Shown piece after piece: positions 17,596-27,014 of a DNA stretch of 64,000 bases. Each line of letters starts with the position of its first letter. Within the stretch, counting starts at the first letter, position 1. The notes under the pieces were generated by a model, which was not told the origin of the DNA, did no database searches, and was given only the letters and a program-made list of their open reading frames with translations. The DNA comes from Rhodophyticola sp. CCM32 (GTDB lineage Bacteria > Pseudomonadota > Alphaproteobacteria > Rhodobacterales > Rhodobacteraceae). The stretch covers positions 2,232,001-2,296,000 of the forward strand of contig NZ_CP038492.1 of NCBI RefSeq assembly GCF_004751985.1, written 5' to 3'. The position numbers and the translations under genes were made by a program.

Positions 17596-18768
17596 TCAAT
17601 CCGGGCCGGGGTCAAAAATGCGGCCATCAAAAAACATATCGGGTTGCAGGAACAGACGCCCCTGATCCGACGCAACCGGGGTTGGCTGGCGAATCGACCC
17701 TTCAAGCTTGCTGGACGCACCGGGCATCACCGCCCGGGAAATGGCCAGTTGCGCGCGATAGATATCACTGCGAAAGACTCCGCGCGCGGCCTGATCGGCG
17801 GCAGCCATATCCAGCCCCGCACGGGCGGCAATGCGCTGCGCGATCCAGGCCGACTGGCTGCGCCACGGGAAACTGGCCGCGCCGTTATGGAACTCCAGAA
17901 ACTGCGGCACATGGCGCTGTTCCCCCCGGGGCGAGATCGTCAGATGCCCCGACAGGCTGCGATCAATGACCTCGGCCGGGATATCAAGATATTGCGGGCG
18001 CGACAGAATCTCGGCCGCCGCCGTCGCGCTTTCCGGGCGTGACAGCCAGCGGCCCGCTTTCCATACGGCGCGCATGATCCGGCCCAGCAGGTTCGGCTCG
18101 GTCTCTGCCCAGTCGGTGCGCACGGCCAGCACCTTTTCCGGCGCGAATTTCCAGATTGCCGCGCCCGGCAGCAGCAATTCGCCCAGGCCCCGTTCCACCG
18201 CGATGGACCCCCAGGGCTCGCCCACGCAAAACGCCTCCACCTCTCCGGCGCCCAGGGCGCCCGCCATCAGCGGGGGCGGAATGGTGCGGATCTCGGCCTG
18301 ATCGGGTTGCAGCCCGACCCCCTCGAACCAGTAGCGCAACAATTCATGATGCATCGAAAACGGGAACGGCACCCCAAATCGCAAGGGCCCGTCGAGAACC
18401 GACAGCAGCGCCGCGCCCGCCGCCTTTGCATCGTCAAAGCCAAACCGGAACCCGCCCGCGCGCAGCCGATCGGCCAAAGCCTGGCTGACCCCGATCACAT
18501 TGCCGTTCACAGACAGAACCGATACCGCGGAAATCGGCGTTCTGACACTGCCAAGGCCAAGCGCCATCGCCACCGGGATCGGGGACAGCAGATGCGCCGC
18601 ATCGACCCGGCCAAAGGCCAGCATATCGCGCACCGACGACCAGGAGGGCGCGCGCACCAGATCAAGCGACAGCCCTTCGGCCTCGGCAAAGCCCATCTCT
18701 TCGGCCACAATCATCGGCGCGGCATCGACCAGCGGGATATAGGCGGCGGAAACCGTGACCGTTTTCAT
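17596..18768 (-). CDS. nasS: nitrate sensor protein NasS (NrtA-like, cytosolic)
   Basis: A 390-residue NrtA/CmpA-family protein without a signal peptide: it begins directly with MKTVTVSAAYIPLVDAAPMI, so it stays in the cytoplasm. It keeps the family landmarks (AHLLSPIPVAMALGLG, FPFSMHHELLRYW, AFCVGEPWGSIAVERG). In Azotobacter and Paracoccus, NasS holds the antiterminator NasT inactive until it binds nitrate or nitrite. The start overlaps the nasT stop by four bases, as expected for a stoichiometric pair. About 270 bases of leader separate it from nrtA, so nasTS can be transcribed at low level without the rest of the operon. Confidence 0.92.
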   Translation of the reverse strand: MKTVTVSAAYIPLVDAAPMIVAEEMGFAEAEGLSLDLVRAPSWSSVRDMLAFGRVDAAHLLSPIPVAMALGLGSVRTPISAVSVLSVNGNVIGVSQALADRLRAGGFRFGFDDAKAAGAALLSVLDGPLRFGVPFPFSMHHELLRYWFEGVGLQPDQAEIRTIPPPLMAGALGAGEVEAFCVGEPWGSIAVERGLGELLLPGAAIWKFAPEKVLAVRTDWAETEPNLLGRIMRAVWKAGRWLSRPESATAAAEILSRPQYLDIPAEVIDRSLSGHLTISPRGEQRHVPQFLEFHNGAASFPWRSQSAWIAQRIAARAGLDMAAADQAARGVFRSDIYRAQLAISRAVMPGASSKLEGSIRQPTPVASDQGRLFLQPDMFFDGRIFDPGPD

Positions 18769-19349
18769 GACAACAGCCCCTGGGCCGTTACCAGCGCCTC
18801 GGCCACATCGGCCACCCGCCGCCCCTGATCCATCGCCGTCTTGCGCAGCAGCGCATAGGCTTCATCCTCGGTCACACCTCTGGCTTTCATCACCAGACCC
18901 TTGGCGCGGTCGATCAGTTTGCGGTCTTCCAGGGCGCGCCGGGTTTCTTCCAGCTCGATCCGGATCTGGCGGAACATCTGAAACCGGGCGGTGGCTGCGG
19001 CCAGCACCGGCTGCAACCGGTCAGGGCGCAACCCATCCACCACATAGGCCGACACCCCGGCCTCCACCGCAGCTTTCGCCAGCCCGCCCGCCGCGCCGGA
19101 GACGAACATCGCCACCGGCCGGTCCAGCGGGCCCGAGGCCAGGGTCAGTTCCTCCAGCATGTCACGGGACGGGTTTTCGATGTCGATCAGAACGATATCG
19201 GGCAGGCGCGCCGCAATCTGACGGCCAAGCCCCGAGACATCGCCGATGACAAAGACATCATAATCCCCGGTCTCGTTCAGCGCATCCACGATCTGGATCG
19301 CCCGATCCCGATTCTGTTCAACCACAACGATGTTGAGACGGTCGCTCAT
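18765..19349 (-). CDS. nasT: ANTAR-domain response regulator / antiterminator NasT
   Basis: A 194-residue protein. Residues 1-125 are a receiver-like domain with DIVLIDIEN near 50-58, including the usual phosphoacceptor Asp position. A coiled segment (IELEETRRALEDRKLID) leads into the ANTAR domain at about 132-188 (AKGLVMKARGVTEDEAYALLRK, the conserved helical RNA-binding motif). NasT binds tandem hexaloop hairpins in nas leader RNAs and stops terminator formation. Its likely target is seen at 17418-17485. First gene of the nasTS-nrt-nir-nas block; an ABC exporter is divergently placed on the other side. Confidence 0.94.
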   Translation of the reverse strand: MSDRLNIVVVEQNRDRAIQIVDALNETGDYDVFVIGDVSGLGRQIAARLPDIVLIDIENPSRDMLEELTLASGPLDRPVAMFVSGAAGGLAKAAVEAGVSAYVVDGLRPDRLQPVLAAATARFQMFRQIRIELEETRRALEDRKLIDRAKGLVMKARGVTEDEAYALLRKTAMDQGRRVADVAEALVTAQGLLS

Positions 19350-19744
19350 GCATGCCCCGTGGAACGGGTTGCGGGTTTTGCCAAGCCCGCTTTGGGCGAA
19401 GCGCGATCAAATCCCGCCCGCATGCCGGTCAGGCCCAGAGCTTGGGCCATCTGCCTAATTGATAGGCACAAACGAAATCAAACACTCCGCCGGCAGGACG
19501 GGCAGGACGTTAAAGCGGTTTGCCGCCGATCCGGGGCATGGGAGACCCGGTGTGCAAATCATTTCAAATGAAGGCCTGACAGCGCGTTCAGAATTCTGTA
19601 TGAGTGCCGAACGACTCATGATGGAGAGATTTTGATGATGTTTTCCAGGACCCCACGCCAGAGCTGAACAAGCCGGTCCTGAAAGGGTGGCTTGTTCCAC
19701 CCCCTCGTCATCACAATCTCATCCCGCGCCCTATGGAGGGCATC
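19350..19744. other. divergent intergenic region (nasT / ABC exporter)
   Basis: About 395 bases without a supported gene. It holds a perfect inverted repeat TGCCTA-ATTGA-TAGGCA at 19452-19468, a possible operator on the nasT side, and a looser one, TGAGT-N8-ACTCA, at about 19600-19617. Promoters for both flanking genes must be here, but no strong -35/-10 pair stood out. Confidence 0.5.
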
Positions 19745-21568
19745 ATGTATCGCAAGTTCGAAGATCTCATAAACCCGTTTGCCCATGTGCCCGGTGATAC
19801 ACCGCCGGGAACGCTTTGGGCCTATTACCGCACCCAGCTTGCACCGTTCCGCCGCTGGCTGCCCTGGATGGCGCTTGCCGGGTTTCTGGTGGCGATCATG
19901 GAAAGTGCGCTGATCTTCTATTCCGGTCGTCTGATCGACCTGATGAACACGGCTGGGCCGTTGGCCTTCTGGCAGGCCCATAAGCTGGAGGTCAGCCTTG
20001 CCGCGCTGTTCATCCTGTTCCTGCGGCCGCTTCTGATCACCTTCAACCATTTCTTTCTGGAACAGACCCTGGCCTCGAACATGCAGGAGCAGACCCGCTG
20101 GCGCGCCCATAAACACCTGTTGGGGCAGTCACTGGGGTTCTTCCAGAACGATTTTGCCGGCCGGTTGAGCAACCGGGTCATGCAGATGGGCCCGGCGGTG
20201 GAAGACAGTGTCTATATGGCGTTTGAAGGGATCTGGTTTTCCACCACCTATGTGCTGGGCGCGATCCTGATCCTCAGCCAGATCGACATTCGCCTGGGAA
20301 TACCGCTGACCATCTGGCTGATTGTCTATGTGGTCTATGTGCGGCGGATTGCGGTTCGCGTCGCGTCGGCCTCGGAAAAATGGAGCGATGCGCGTTCCCT
20401 GGTGACCGGCCGGGTTGTGGATGCCTATGCCAATATCGAAACGGTCAAACTGTTCTCTGCCGGGGACCGGGAGGAAACCTATGCCCTGTCGGCCATGCGC
20501 CGGTTGCGGTTGCGGTTCCAGCGGTTTCTGCGGCTGATGACGGAACTTGCCTTCGGTCTGAACGCGATCAACGGCATGCTGATTGTCGGTGTGATTGCCC
20601 CGGCCATCTGGCTCTGGACCCGCGATATCGTTTCGGTGGGGGAAGTCGCCGCCGCCTCGGCCCTGACCATCCGCCTGAACGGGATGAGCGGCTGGATCAT
20701 GTGGGTCACGATCCGCCTGTTCGAACATGCCGGTGTGATCCGCGAAGGCCTGCGGTCAATCGCCAGGCCGCAGGATGTGGTGGACGCGGCTGACGCGGTT
20801 CCCCTGGTTGTGCGCAATGCCGAGATCAGGATCGAGAACCTGACCCATCATTACGGCAAGGAGCATGGCGGGCTGGACGGGATCAACCTGACCATTCCGG
20901 CGGGCCAGCGGGTCGGTCTGATCGGGCGCTCGGGCGCGGGCAAATCCAGCCTTGTGAACCTGCTTCTGCGCTTCCGCGATGCGGAAACCGGGCGGATTCT
21001 GATCGACGGGCAATCGGTCTCCGATGTCACCCAGAACAGTTTGCGCAGTCAGATCGGGATGGTGACGCAGGACAGTTCCCTTCTGCACCGGTCGGTCCGG
21101 GCCAATATTCTCTATGGCAAACCCGGCGCCTCGGAGGAGGAGATGATCGCAGCCGCCAAACGGGCCGAAGCCCACGCGTTCATTCAGGATCTGCGCGATC
21201 CTGAGGGGCGCGAGGGCTATAACGCCCAGGTCGGGGAACGGGGTGTCAAACTGTCCGGCGGCCAGCGGCAGCGCATCGCGATCACAAGGGTGATCCTGAA
21301 AAACGCACCGATCCTGATCCTGGACGAGGCGACCTCGGCGCTTGACAGCGAGGTAGAGGCCACCATTCAGGCAACCTTGTATGGTGTGATGGAAGGGAAA
21401 ACCGTGATCGCCATCGCCCACCGTCTGTCCACGATTGCGCAGATGGACCGGATTGTCGTGCTGGATGCAGGGCGCGTGGTCGAGGATGGCACCCATGGCG
21501 ATCTGCTGGCCCGGAACGGGCTTTATGCCAGCCTCTGGGCCCGGCAATCGGGCGGGTTTCTGGGCTGA
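19745..21568 (+). CDS. ABC exporter, fused membrane and ATPase domains
   Basis: A 607-residue half-transporter that should act as a homodimer. The membrane domain (about 35-320) has six helices; the ATPase domain (about 350-600) has Walker A GRSGAGKSS, Q-loop VTQDSS, signature LSGGQRQR, Walker B ILILDEATSALD and switch His in AHRLSTI. All catalytic residues are present. The MsbA/multidrug class exports lipids or drugs; the cargo is unknown. The start at 19745 has an ideal GGAGGG 5 bases upstream; an ATG four codons earlier has none. It stands alone between nasT and a convergent RND efflux operon. Confidence 0.9.
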   Translation: MYRKFEDLINPFAHVPGDTPPGTLWAYYRTQLAPFRRWLPWMALAGFLVAIMESALIFYSGRLIDLMNTAGPLAFWQAHKLEVSLAALFILFLRPLLITFNHFFLEQTLASNMQEQTRWRAHKHLLGQSLGFFQNDFAGRLSNRVMQMGPAVEDSVYMAFEGIWFSTTYVLGAILILSQIDIRLGIPLTIWLIVYVVYVRRIAVRVASASEKWSDARSLVTGRVVDAYANIETVKLFSAGDREETYALSAMRRLRLRFQRFLRLMTELAFGLNAINGMLIVGVIAPAIWLWTRDIVSVGEVAAASALTIRLNGMSGWIMWVTIRLFEHAGVIREGLRSIARPQDVVDAADAVPLVVRNAEIRIENLTHHYGKEHGGLDGINLTIPAGQRVGLIGRSGAGKSSLVNLLLRFRDAETGRILIDGQSVSDVTQNSLRSQIGMVTQDSSLLHRSVRANILYGKPGASEEEMIAAAKRAEAHAFIQDLRDPEGREGYNAQVGERGVKLSGGQRQRIAITRVILKNAPILILDEATSALDSEVEATIQATLYGVMEGKTVIAIAHRLSTIAQMDRIVVLDAGRVVEDGTHGDLLARNGLYASLWARQSGGFLG

Positions 21569-21572
21569 TTAT

Positions 21573-21604
21573 GGCGTGTCACCGGCAACACAAGGTGACA
21601 CGCC
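21573..21604 (+). terminator. 11-bp hairpin after the ABC exporter
   Basis: GGCGTGTCACC and GGTGACACGCC are perfect inverted repeats separated by 10 bases, starting 4 bases after the stop codon. The T run is missing, so termination may be weak or bidirectional. Confidence 0.5.
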
Positions 21605-21637
21605 GCAAGGTGGGGTTTTCCACAGCCCCCGCGTGCC

Positions 21638-21679
21638 GGAATTCTGCAGAATTCCACGTGGAAAACTGGAGTTTTCCAC
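21638..21679. repeat. paired-palindrome element, copy 1
   Basis: GGAATTCTGCAGAATTCC (18 bases, perfect) is followed after two bases by a 22-base perfect inverted repeat made of GTGGAAAACT, GG and AGTTTTCCAC. Close relatives lie at 56166-56211 and 45066-45106, each as two side-by-side palindromes. Here it sits between convergent transporter genes. Confidence 0.7.
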
Positions 21680-21736
21680 CCCCGTACCGCATTAACCGGG
21701 CAACACGCATATGCCGCCCGGAAAAATCAGGGCCTG

Positions 21737-24700
21737 TCACTCTGCAGGTTTGGGCTGGTTCGCGCCCAGAACGCTGACCAGCCCCCGGCGCAATCTGACC
21801 CGCAGACCGTTTATGAGGCTGAACATCGACGGCACGAACAGCAGGGACAGCAGCGTTGACAGCAACAGCCCGCCGATCACGGCAACGGCCATCGGCGACC
21901 GAAACTCACCCCCTTCGCCCAGGGCAAGCGCACTGGGCACCATGCCTGCGGTCATCGCAATCGTGGTCATGATGATCGGCCGCGCCCGTTTGTGGCCCGC
22001 CTCGATCATGGCACTGTTCTTGTCCATCCCCTCGGCCATGCCCTGAAGCGCAAACTCAACCAGCATGATGGCGTTTTTGGTGACGATCCCCATCAGCATC
22101 AGAAAGCCGATCACAACCGACAGGCCAATGGCGTAATCCAGAATATACAGGGCAAAGATCGCCCCGCCGATGGCCAGAGGCAGCGACAACAGAATCGTCA
22201 CCGGTGTCAGGAAGCTTGAGAACAACAACACCAGCACCACATAGACCAGTAATATGCCCGCCCCCATGGCCAGGCCGAAACTGGTGAAGACATCGCCCAT
22301 GATCTCTGCATCGCCCGCGCTTTGAATAGACGTGCCTTCGGGCATGTCCAGCGCCACGGGCACCGAAAGCGACGCGGCATTTGCGGGGCCAAGCAGCGCG
22401 CCGGGGGCAAGATCGGCCTCGACCAGCGTGCGATACTGCCGGTCATAGCGGTCAATCATCGCGGGCCCCGTTGACAGGGCAACATCAGCAATCACCCCCA
22501 GAGGCACATCACTGCCATTGGCACTTGGCACCCGCTGCCCCTGCATCAGGAACAGATCGCGCCGCACATCTTCGGCGATACGCACGACGATGGGGATCTG
22601 CCGCTCCTCGGCGTTGAACCGGGCGGTGTTTTCATCGGTATCCCCGATCGTGGCGATCCTGATCGTATTGGCCAGGGCCACCGCTGTCACACCGCGTTCC
22701 GCGGCCAGTTCCGGCCTTGGCGTGATCTGGATTTCCGGACGGGTGAGCGCCGCCGTGGAGGAGGCGTTTTCAACCATATCCAGATCATTGATCTGCGCGG
22801 CCAGCGTGATCGCAGCAGCATTTGCCGCAGCTTCACTATCCCCAAGAACACTGATCTGGATATCCCGTTCACCATTGTCATTGAGCACATGCAGCCGCAC
22901 ATCCGGCACACCCAGAAGCCGCTCTGAAATCTCATCCTCGATCTCGAAGAGGGACCGGTCACGGTCACTTTTCGAGCCAAGATTGACCATCATCCGCGCG
23001 GTATTGATGCTGCCCTCGCCACCATGGACAAAGATGTTTTCCACCTCTGGGATATCCGCCAGAAGTCCGGTGGTCCCGCGAGAGACGACACGGGTTTCCT
23101 CCAGAGTCGCCCCGGGCGGCAGTTCCACCGAAATATTGCTGCGACCGGTATCTGCGGCGGGGATGAACTCGGTCGGCAGAAGGGTTGCGGAAAAGATCGA
23201 CGCCGCGAAAATGACAAACCCCAGAGCAAGGGTCGCGGCCCGGTTATGCAAGGTCCACCGCAGGATTCGCATATAGGTGCGCATCAGCACCCCGTCTCTT
23301 TCTTCCTCTTCCGGCGCGACCCCGTCACGCAGGAAATGGGCGGCGATCATCGGCGTGATCAGGCGCGCCACCAGCAGCGAGAACAGCACCGCAACCGCGA
23401 CCGTCAACCCGAATTGCCGGAAATACTGCCCGGCAATCCCCGACATGAAACTGACCGGCGCAAACACCGCAACAATGGTGAAGCTGATCGCGATCACTGT
23501 CAGCCCGATCTCGCTTGCGGCCTCTTCCGTGGCCTCATAGGCGGGCCTGCCCATCCGAATATGCCTGACGATGTTTTCAATCTCGACAATGGCATCATCC
23601 ACCAGAATGCCGGTTACCAGCGTGATCCCCAGAAGGCTGACCGTGTTCAGCGAGAAATCCAGCGCATACATGACGATGAATGTGGGAATGATCGACAAGG
23701 GCAGGGCAATTGCGGTGATCACCGTCGCCCGCCAGTTCCACAGAAACAGCATCACGACGATGATCGCCAAAGCGGCCCCTTCATACAGCGTTTCCATCGC
23801 GCTGTGATAATTGCCTTCGGTATAGATCGTGGCATCGTCAATCAGCGAAAACGTGACATCGGGATAGTCCGCCGCCATCTCTTCCAGCCGGTGCTTGACG
23901 CCATCCCCGGCCAGCAGGTCGCTGGCGCCGGTGGACCGGAACACCCCAAAGGCCACGACCGGCTGCCCGTCCAGCATCGCGAAATTCCGCACCTCGGCCG
24001 CGCCATCGGTGACCGTGGCAATCTGATCAAGCCGGATCGTGGGGCCACTGGGAAGGGTGATCGGGGTTGCGGCCAGCTGGTGCAGTGTTTCCGCGCTGCC
24101 AAGGGTGCGGATGCTGTATTCCTGCCCCGCCAGATCGCCACGCCCGCCGCCAAGATTGATATTCGACTGGCGAAGCTGGTCATTGACCCCGGATGCGCTG
24201 AGCCCCAGTGCCAGCAGGCGGTCGGGGGCAAGGTCCACGCGTATTTCACGCTCTGCCCCGCCGATACGGGTCACCTGCCCCACACCATCGACGGATTGCA
24301 GATCGCGGGCCACCACATCATCCACAAAATACGACAGTGCCTCGATCGAGATCGTGGGGTTGCTGACCGCATAGGTCAGAATGGGCTGCCCGGTCACGTC
24401 CAGACGCTGGATCACAGGCTCTGTTGCCGCCTCGGGCAGTTCCCCTTCCACGCTTGTCACCGCGTCTTTGATATCGTTCAGCGCGCGGTCTGTATTCGTC
24501 TCAAGTTCGAACTCGATGGTGATATTCGCAACTGAATCCGTGGCAGTGGCCTGAACATGGCGCACGCCGGACACATCCGACACCGCATCCTCAATAGGGC
24601 GGATGATCTGATTGGTGATCTCTGACGGAGCCGCCCCCGCCTGACCGACATTCACGGTGATGATCGGAATGTCGATATTGGGGAATTGCGTCACCGGCAA

Positions 24701-24793
24701 TCGGGCAAAGCCAACCATACCCAGAACCATCAGAACCAGAAACAGCGCCAGAGAGGGGACCGGTTGGCGAATGGCCCACACAGACATGTTCAT
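21737..24793 (-). CDS. RND-family efflux transporter, inner-membrane permease (HAE1)
   Basis: A 1018-residue AcrB/MexB-class pump with twelve membrane helices and two large periplasmic loops. It shows the N-terminal helix and porter start (FPNIDIPIITVNVGQAGAAP) and the proton-relay pair in TM4 (GILVDDAIVEIENIVRH). The late-helix segment is LMGIVTKNAIMLVEFALQGM. It should form a trimer that exports hydrophobic drugs, detergents or host/plant compounds; specificity is unknown. The ATG overlaps the stop of the adaptor gene by four bases, so both are one operon. No outer-membrane channel gene is adjacent, so a TolC from elsewhere is likely used. Confidence 0.94.
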   Translation of the reverse strand: MNMSVWAIRQPVPSLALFLVLMVLGMVGFARLPVTQFPNIDIPIITVNVGQAGAAPSEITNQIIRPIEDAVSDVSGVRHVQATATDSVANITIEFELETNTDRALNDIKDAVTSVEGELPEAATEPVIQRLDVTGQPILTYAVSNPTISIEALSYFVDDVVARDLQSVDGVGQVTRIGGAEREIRVDLAPDRLLALGLSASGVNDQLRQSNINLGGGRGDLAGQEYSIRTLGSAETLHQLAATPITLPSGPTIRLDQIATVTDGAAEVRNFAMLDGQPVVAFGVFRSTGASDLLAGDGVKHRLEEMAADYPDVTFSLIDDATIYTEGNYHSAMETLYEGAALAIIVVMLFLWNWRATVITAIALPLSIIPTFIVMYALDFSLNTVSLLGITLVTGILVDDAIVEIENIVRHIRMGRPAYEATEEAASEIGLTVIAISFTIVAVFAPVSFMSGIAGQYFRQFGLTVAVAVLFSLLVARLITPMIAAHFLRDGVAPEEEERDGVLMRTYMRILRWTLHNRAATLALGFVIFAASIFSATLLPTEFIPAADTGRSNISVELPPGATLEETRVVSRGTTGLLADIPEVENIFVHGGEGSINTARMMVNLGSKSDRDRSLFEIEDEISERLLGVPDVRLHVLNDNGERDIQISVLGDSEAAANAAAITLAAQINDLDMVENASSTAALTRPEIQITPRPELAAERGVTAVALANTIRIATIGDTDENTARFNAEERQIPIVVRIAEDVRRDLFLMQGQRVPSANGSDVPLGVIADVALSTGPAMIDRYDRQYRTLVEADLAPGALLGPANAASLSVPVALDMPEGTSIQSAGDAEIMGDVFTSFGLAMGAGILLVYVVLVLLFSSFLTPVTILLSLPLAIGGAIFALYILDYAIGLSVVIGFLMLMGIVTKNAIMLVEFALQGMAEGMDKNSAMIEAGHKRARPIIMTTIAMTAGMVPSALALGEGGEFRSPMAVAVIGGLLLSTLLSLLFVPSMFSLINGLRVRLRRGLVSVLGANQPKPAE

Positions 24794-25989
24794 TCGCCGG
24801 TCTCCGCGATCTCGCTTTGTTCATCGACAAAGACCGGCGTCACAACATCCCCATCCGAAAAGAACGCCCCCGCGCGGGCCACGACAACCTCATCCTCGGC
24901 CAGCCCGTCCAGCACTTCGCGTTGCCCTTCCCAGATCAGACCGGGGGAGATCTCGCGCCGTGAAAGCCTGTCATCGGCCACCACGAAAACATAAGCCCCA
25001 TCCGCATCACTCAGAACCGCGGTGGTCGGTACGCTCAACGATGTGCGGCGCTCGGTGATGATCCAGCCGCTGGCAAAAAGCCCCGCGCGCAGCGCTTGCG
25101 TGGGTGGAATGCTGATCCGCACGATGCCCAGCCGGGTGACCGGATCGACCGTCGGAGAGATCAGCCTGACCTGGCCCTGGACCGGCCCAAGCCCCGCGAT
25201 ATCAAGCGTGACATCGCTGTCCTGCCCGACCCCGCTGATCGCGGTTTCCAGAACCTCGGCCTCCACTTCGATACGGCTCCCGACAATCAGCCGGAAAATC
25301 GGCTCCCCTCCCGAGGCGGCAATCGCCCCAAGACGGCCGTTTCTGGCCGAGATCAAGCCATCAACCGGCGCCATGATCGCCGCGTGATCCAGATTAAGCT
25401 GTGCAATGTCCAACTGTGCCTGCACCTGTTGCTGCTGGGCCTGGGCCACGGCCAGCCCGTCGGTGACCGAGGCCAGGGTGGCGCGCGCCGTGCGTTCAGA
25501 GGCGGTGGCCTGATCCAGATTTGCCTGGGTGCCGGTGCCGCTTGAACGCAGTTGCTCGGCCCGGCTCAGCACAGATGTGGCCTCGGTCAGGGAGGCGCGC
25601 GCCGACGCGATCTGGCTTTCCGCCTGACTGACACCGGCCTCGGCCCGGGCCAGTTCCGCCTCGGCCTGGGCCACCTGCGCCTCCAGCGTCTGACTGTTCA
25701 GCCGGGCCAGCACATCCCCTTCTGAAACCGTGTCGCCAATGTCGAAATACATCGCGTCAATCGTATATCCGTTGACCTGCGGATAGATCAGAAGCTCTTC
25801 ACGGGGCACAAGCGTGCCGGAAACCGGCACCCGGTCGATCATCTGCGCCGGGGTTGCGGTTGCCACGGTTACCGTGGGTGCCCGCACGGCCTCCGGCGCG
25901 ACGGCCTGCCCCGTGGCATCGACCGCCACAAGCAGAAGCGTTGCCACAAGAAAACCGGAAAGGCGGGGATGCCGGGAAAAAACTGCCAT
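24790..25989 (-). CDS. RND efflux periplasmic adaptor (HlyD/AcrA type)
   Basis: A 399-residue membrane-fusion protein. Residues 1-28 (MAVFSRHPRLSGFLVATLLL onward) form a signal or anchor. The barrel-sandwich half-motif VSGTLVPREELLIYPQVNGY is near 50. A long Ala/Glu/Gln-rich coiled-coil hairpin at about 90-190 (EAQVAQAEAELARAEAGVSQ) is followed by the lipoyl return and beta-barrel. It links the RND pump to an outer-membrane channel. The start at 25989 gives a proper signal sequence and has AGGT upstream; a longer frame to 26187 contains no family sequence. First gene of the two-gene efflux operon. Confidence 0.92.
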   Translation of the reverse strand: MAVFSRHPRLSGFLVATLLLVAVDATGQAVAPEAVRAPTVTVATATPAQMIDRVPVSGTLVPREELLIYPQVNGYTIDAMYFDIGDTVSEGDVLARLNSQTLEAQVAQAEAELARAEAGVSQAESQIASARASLTEATSVLSRAEQLRSSGTGTQANLDQATASERTARATLASVTDGLAVAQAQQQQVQAQLDIAQLNLDHAAIMAPVDGLISARNGRLGAIAASGGEPIFRLIVGSRIEVEAEVLETAISGVGQDSDVTLDIAGLGPVQGQVRLISPTVDPVTRLGIVRISIPPTQALRAGLFASGWIITERRTSLSVPTTAVLSDADGAYVFVVADDRLSRREISPGLIWEGQREVLDGLAEDEVVVARAGAFFSDGDVVTPVFVDEQSEIAETGE

Positions 25990-26217
25990 ATTATACCTAT
26001 GTTGATGAGGCCGGACCTGCGCCCGCAGCGTCGAAATCGCCATGCAAGCGATTATCGCGCCGCACAATATATTTCCAGCCGCAATTGTGATGCACGTCAA
26101 AACCGGGAGGCGCTGAACCCTCCGGGTATGTCCTCCAGGATGAATGCGGACCAAAGCAGATATTGACCCGGACCGGATAGGATGCACAGCTATCCGCCAT
26201 CACAAACCGGAGACCTT

Positions 26218-26826
26218 ATGCCCTGGATCGACACCATCCCCTATGACACCAGCACCGGCAAACTGCGCCAGCTTTATGATCGCGTCAAAGGCCCCGGCAA
26301 TAATGTCGATAACATCATGATGATGCACAGCCTGCGCCCCCACACGATGGAGGGGCATATGGCGATCTATAAAAATGTCCTGCATCATTCGGCCAACACC
26401 ATCCCGAAATGGTTTCTGGAAACCATCGGGGTGTGGGTCAGTCTGCTGAACGGCTGCGCCTATTGTGTGGAGCATCATTTCAACGGTTTGAAACGGCTGT
26501 TGGACGACGAGGAGCGCGCCAAGACCATACGCGCCGCCCTTGAGGGCGGGCAGATCACCGGGACAGGCCTGACAGACGCCGAACAACATGCCTTGCGCTA
26601 TGCCGAGGCATTGACCCGCACGCCCGCCGATATGCAGCAACCCATGGTTGCTGCCCTGCGCGAAGCGGGCTGGAATGACGGTGAGATTCTGGAGATCAAT
26701 CAGGTCAGCGCCTATTTCGCCTATGCCAATCGCACGGTTCTGGGGTTGGGATGTTCCGTCCAAGGCGATGTTCTGGGCCTGTCCCCCGGAAATTCCGAAA
26801 ATCCGGAAGACTGGTCTCACCGGTAA
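26218..26826 (+). CDS. carboxymuconolactone decarboxylase / AhpD-like peroxidase-related protein
   Basis: A 202-residue all-helical protein. The redox pair is in GCAYCVEHH near residues 80-88, the CxxC-x2-H pattern of AhpD-like alkylhydroperoxidases. The C-terminal half has a related helical repeat (LTDAEQHALRYAEALTRTP) without a second CxxC, as in the uncharacterised peroxidase-related family. It may act as a thiol peroxidase or its reductant; the partner is unknown. The start at 26218 follows GGAGACCTT. It is divergent from the efflux operon and followed by a 107-bp palindromic element. Confidence 0.82.
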   Translation: MPWIDTIPYDTSTGKLRQLYDRVKGPGNNVDNIMMMHSLRPHTMEGHMAIYKNVLHHSANTIPKWFLETIGVWVSLLNGCAYCVEHHFNGLKRLLDDEERAKTIRAALEGGQITGTGLTDAEQHALRYAEALTRTPADMQQPMVAALREAGWNDGEILEINQVSAYFAYANRTVLGLGCSVQGDVLGLSPGNSENPEDWSHR

Positions 26827-26840
26827 CGCATTGCGGGGTA

Positions 26841-26947
26841 TTACAGCATGCTGCCTTAAACCTGAGACATCGCGCATCACAAATGTCCCGAGAACGCGAA
26901 GCGTGGCAGGGTATTTGTGATTCAAGTTTCAGGCAGGGTGCTTTAGG
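26841..26947 (+). repeat. 107-bp palindromic (MITE-like) element, copy 1
   Basis: The stretch from TTACAGCATGC to GGTGCTTTAGG reappears almost base for base, inverted, at 29259-29365. Each copy is itself an imperfect palindrome: the ends GCTGCCTTAAAC and GTTTCAGGCAG match in opposite orientation, and CACAAAT...ATTTGTG pair further in. It has no coding content. Together the copies bracket the M48 peptidase, a small gene and the deacetylase gene. Confidence 0.8.
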
Positions 26948-27014
26948 CTCAGGGCTCAGACCCAATACATGATGGGTGCCGCGGGTGCGGGTGCGATTGC
27001 GACCCTGACCCAGA